This document shows, piece after piece, positions 62,076 to 64,000 of a DNA stretch of 64,000 nucleotides; position 1 is the stretch's first letter; each line of letters begins with the position of its first letter. The position numbers were made by a program, and so were the translations under genes. The notes beneath the pieces are model-generated. The model was not told where the DNA came from. It was given only the letters and a program-made list of their open reading frames with translations, and searched no databases. Source of the DNA: Pasteurella oralis (GTDB taxonomy: Bacteria > Pseudomonadota > Gammaproteobacteria > Enterobacterales > Pasteurellaceae); assembly GCF_002850605.1 (NCBI RefSeq), contig NZ_NXGB01000001.1, positions 434,001 through 498,000 of the forward strand, given 5' to 3'.

Positions 62076-63029
62076 TTACACATAACCATAATCCATTAAG
62101 CGTTGATAGCGGCGATGGAGTAGATTATCTTGATCTAACATATCTAAATCCGCAAGATCAGCTAATAAACGTTGTTTTAAGTTTTGTGCCATGACATCAA
62201 AATTACGATGAGCACCACCTAACGGTTCTTCGACGATATTATCAATCAGATTGAGTTCTTTTAAGCGATTAGCGGTTAAGCCCATTACTTCAGCAGCGGT
62301 TGAGGCTTTGTCTGCGCTTTTCCAAAGAATTGATGCACAGCCTTCGGGCGAGATAACTGAATAGGTGCTGTACTGCAACATATTTACTTTATCACCAACA
62401 CCAATTGCAAGTGCGCCACCTGAACCCCCTTCACCAATGACAGTACAAATCACAGGGACTTTTAACATTGACATTTCACGTAAGTTGCGTGCGATAGCTT
62501 CTGATTGACCACGTTCTTCAGCGCCAACACCCGGATAGGCGCCTGGTGTATCAATAAAAGTAATAATAGGTAAATTAAAACGTTCAGCCATTTGCATTAA
62601 ACGCAATGCTTTACGATAGCCTTCTGGTGCAGGCATACCAAAATTGCGTTTAACTTTCTCTTTTACACTTCGTCCTTTTTGATGGCCAATGACCATTACT
62701 GGTTTACCTTCTAAACGGGCTAAACCACCAATAATCGCTTTATCATCAGCAAAAGCACGATCGCCTGCTAATTCTTCAAATTCAGTGAAAATACGTTCAA
62801 TATAATCTAAAGTATAAGGACGGTTTGGATGACGAGCCATTTTTGAAACTTGCCAAGCATCTAGATTGGAAAAGGTTTTTTGAGTAAGTTCTGCACTTTT
62901 CTTTTGTAAACGTGCAATTTCGTCATCAAGATTAATCTCATTATCTTGACTTGCCACAGAGCGAAGTGACTTAATTTTTGCTTCAAGCTCTGCAATAGGT
63001 AATTCAAAATCTAAATATTCTGGGCTCAT
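62076..63029 (-). CDS. accA: Acetyl-CoA carboxylase carboxyltransferase alpha subunit AccA
   Basis: With AccD, transfers the carboxyl group from biotin to acetyl-CoA to make malonyl-CoA for fatty acids. The 317 residues (319 in E. coli) start [19 protein letters not shown]; later segments are [55 protein letters not shown] and [15 protein letters not shown], the oxyanion-holding core. The frame extends 16 codons upstream, but AGGAAG stands just before this ATG. accD is not in the window, as expected for this group. Confidence 0.96.
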   Translation of the reverse strand: MSPEYLDFELPIAELEAKIKSLRSVASQDNEINLDDEIARLQKKSAELTQKTFSNLDAWQVSKMARHPNRPYTLDYIERIFTEFEELAGDRAFADDKAIIGGLARLEGKPVMVIGHQKGRSVKEKVKRNFGMPAPEGYRKALRLMQMAERFNLPIITFIDTPGAYPGVGAEERGQSEAIARNLREMSMLKVPVICTVIGEGGSGGALAIGVGDKVNMLQYSTYSVISPEGCASILWKSADKASTAAEVMGLTANRLKELNLIDNIVEEPLGGAHRNFDVMAQNLKQRLLADLADLDMLDQDNLLHRRYQRLMDYGYV

Positions 63030-63143
63030 TTTTCTTCCTGTTTTCAAATTAGCACAATTTATACCGCACTTTATCAAGATTTTTCTGAAGGTGCAAACAC
63101 AGGCCGTATTGTATGCTTTTTTTTGTGAAAAAGCATGTGCTGT

Positions 63144-63171
63144 TTGACTTGTTATACCATCGAATTACTAT
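63144..63171 (+). promoter_or_regulatory. Putative promoter of the lysozyme-inhibitor-like gene
   Basis: TTGACT (63144-63149, five of six) and TACTAT (63166-63171, four of six) with a 16-base spacer, giving a leader of about 125 bases. Just upstream, 63113-63136 is a 9-bp inverted repeat (ATGCTTTTT and AAAAAGCAT) that could belong to the divergent accA leader. The USS at 63063-63071 is nearer accA. Confidence 0.35.
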
Positions 63172-63304
63172 CAAGTATTGATAAATAAGTCTGGTCATTT
63201 TGAAGTATTTTTTATGGAAAAATACTGAGTTGAACTTTTACTTTTTCTTATGTGTCAAAGGAAGTGCGTTTTAAAAACGTTATAAAACAGCATGAGGAGT
63301 ATTT

Positions 63305-63658
63305 ATGAAATTGAATAGAGCAACATTGGTTACAACATTAGCTGTACTTTCTTTTACTATGATTTCAGCACAAGCAACTATTATGGAAGCTAGCTCAAAA
63401 GGAGAGTTAACAAAAATTGTTTATAGCTGTGAAGGAAAAAAAACATTAGATGTGATTTTTATAAATACGGCTAAGGATTCTTTTGCAATCATTAATCAAG
63501 TTGATGAGATGATTCCTATGGAACTCGTGAAATCCGCTTCAGGTGCAAATTATAAAGCAATTAATAAAAATTATACTTACGAACTTCAAACTAAAGGTAA
63601 TCAGGCAACCTTGCTTGGTGATAATCAAGTTATCATTGGAAATTGTGTGACTGAATAA
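63305..63658 (+). CDS. Secreted MliC/PliC-like lysozyme inhibitor family protein
   Basis: A 117-residue secreted protein: signal peptide of about 25 residues ending SAQA, then a roughly 90-residue domain. The MliC pattern is visible: YSCEGKKTLDVIF with the first cysteine, the inhibitory-loop signature KSASGANYKA, and a last cysteine in IIGNC, presumably disulphide-bonded. There is no lipobox, so it resembles the periplasmic PliC type more than lipoprotein MliC. Such proteins block host c-type lysozyme. Stands alone between accA and guaA. The family call rests on the short SASGANY motif and the cysteine spacing. Confidence 0.65.
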   Translation: MKLNRATLVTTLAVLSFTMISAQATIMEASSKGELTKIVYSCEGKKTLDVIFINTAKDSFAIINQVDEMIPMELVKSASGANYKAINKNYTYELQTKGNQATLLGDNQVIIGNCVTE

Positions 63659-63710
63659 TAATATTTATTGATATGCAGCTATCTATTGAAAATAGCTTGA
63701 ATTGAATTTA

Positions 63711-63738
63711 AAAGCCCTGAAAAATTTTTCAGGGCTTT
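63711..63738. terminator. Bidirectional terminator between the MliC-like gene and guaA
   Basis: AAAGCCCTGAAAAA followed directly by TTTTTCAGGGCTTT: a perfect 28-base palindrome. It is shared by two convergent genes. Confidence 0.85.
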
Positions 63739-63757
63739 GTTATTAGTACATGAAGAG

Positions 63758-64000
63758 TTATTCCCACTCAATTGTCGCTGGTGGTTTACCTGAAACATCA
63801 TAAACAACGCGAGAAATACCGTTGACTTCATTGATAATTCGATTTGAGATTTTGCCTAAAAGATCATAAGGTAAATGTGCCCAATGTGCGGTCATAAAAT
63901 CGATAGTTTCGACGGCACGTAATGAAACCACCCAATCGTATTTACGCCCATCTCCCATCACACCTACTGATTTCACTGGTAGGAAAACAGTAAATGCTTG
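63758..64000 (-). CDS. guaA: GMP synthase GuaA, C-terminal part only
   Basis: The gene enters from the right edge, and only the last 80 or so codons are present. They encode the dimerisation domain of GMP synthase (glutamine-hydrolysing): [39 protein letters not shown], and the very end [11 protein letters not shown], essentially the E. coli C-terminus. The enzyme makes GMP from XMP. Convergent with the MliC-like gene. Confidence 0.95.

Overview
The window is a stretch of AT-rich core chromosome from a member of the Pasteurellaceae. The clearest sign is about thirty exact copies of the 9-mer AAGTGCGGT (or its complement), the Haemophilus/Pasteurella-type DNA uptake signal sequence (USS), found both inside genes and as facing pairs that form terminator hairpins. 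A citrate synthase gene next to sucABCD argues against Haemophilus influenzae, which is known to lack citrate synthase. It fits Pasteurella multocida or a close relative; this species call is inference. I see no rRNA, tRNA, CRISPR array, transposase, phage gene or integrase, and no frameshifted gene.

Layout. 1-8.3 kb: a partial DUF945 gene, metF with a probable MetJ operator, and the dppABCDF dipeptide (probably also haem) ABC transporter. 8.3-12 kb: znuB-znuC (zinc importer without znuA), divergent from the murein endopeptidase gene mepM. 12-16.6 kb (minus strand): prs, ispE, lolB, cca and the SH3-domain gene ygiM. 16.6-18.6 kb: a PiT phosphate transporter with its DUF47 partner. 18.8-28.2 kb (plus): ygiF-like triphosphatase, radA, lrp, ftsK, lolA, rarA and serS; lrp-ftsK-lolA-rarA-serS is the order also known from E. 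coli. 28.3-34.6 kb (minus): cdd and a polyamine importer, potABC, followed by two potD genes that each have their own promoter. 34.9-46.1 kb: pepT; letAB (seven-MCE lipid-transport protein and its membrane partner); proQ-prc; and ldtD-mepK-ycbL for peptidoglycan remodelling. 46.4-54.5 kb: gltA divergent from sucAB-sucCD, with an ArcA-like site between them and an unusual hairpin-rich element between sucB and sucC. 54.5-64 kb: adk, ampG, galE, a DUF805 gene, an NCS2 purine permease with a PurR operator, tilS, pdxY, accA, a secreted lysozyme-inhibitor-like protein, and the 3' end of guaA.

Functional themes are cell-envelope maintenance (mepM, ldtD, mepK, ampG, lolA, lolB, letAB, prc), nutrient import (dpp, znu, pit, pot, purines), the 2-oxoglutarate-to-succinate part of the TCA cycle, and translation and nucleotide housekeeping. 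I did not find a clearly undescribed multi-gene system. The most interesting signals are regulatory: a promoter overlapping a terminator upstream of the first potD, paired and degenerate USS hairpins between genes, the sucB-sucC intergenic element, and a palindrome with a GcvB-like target in the dppA leader.
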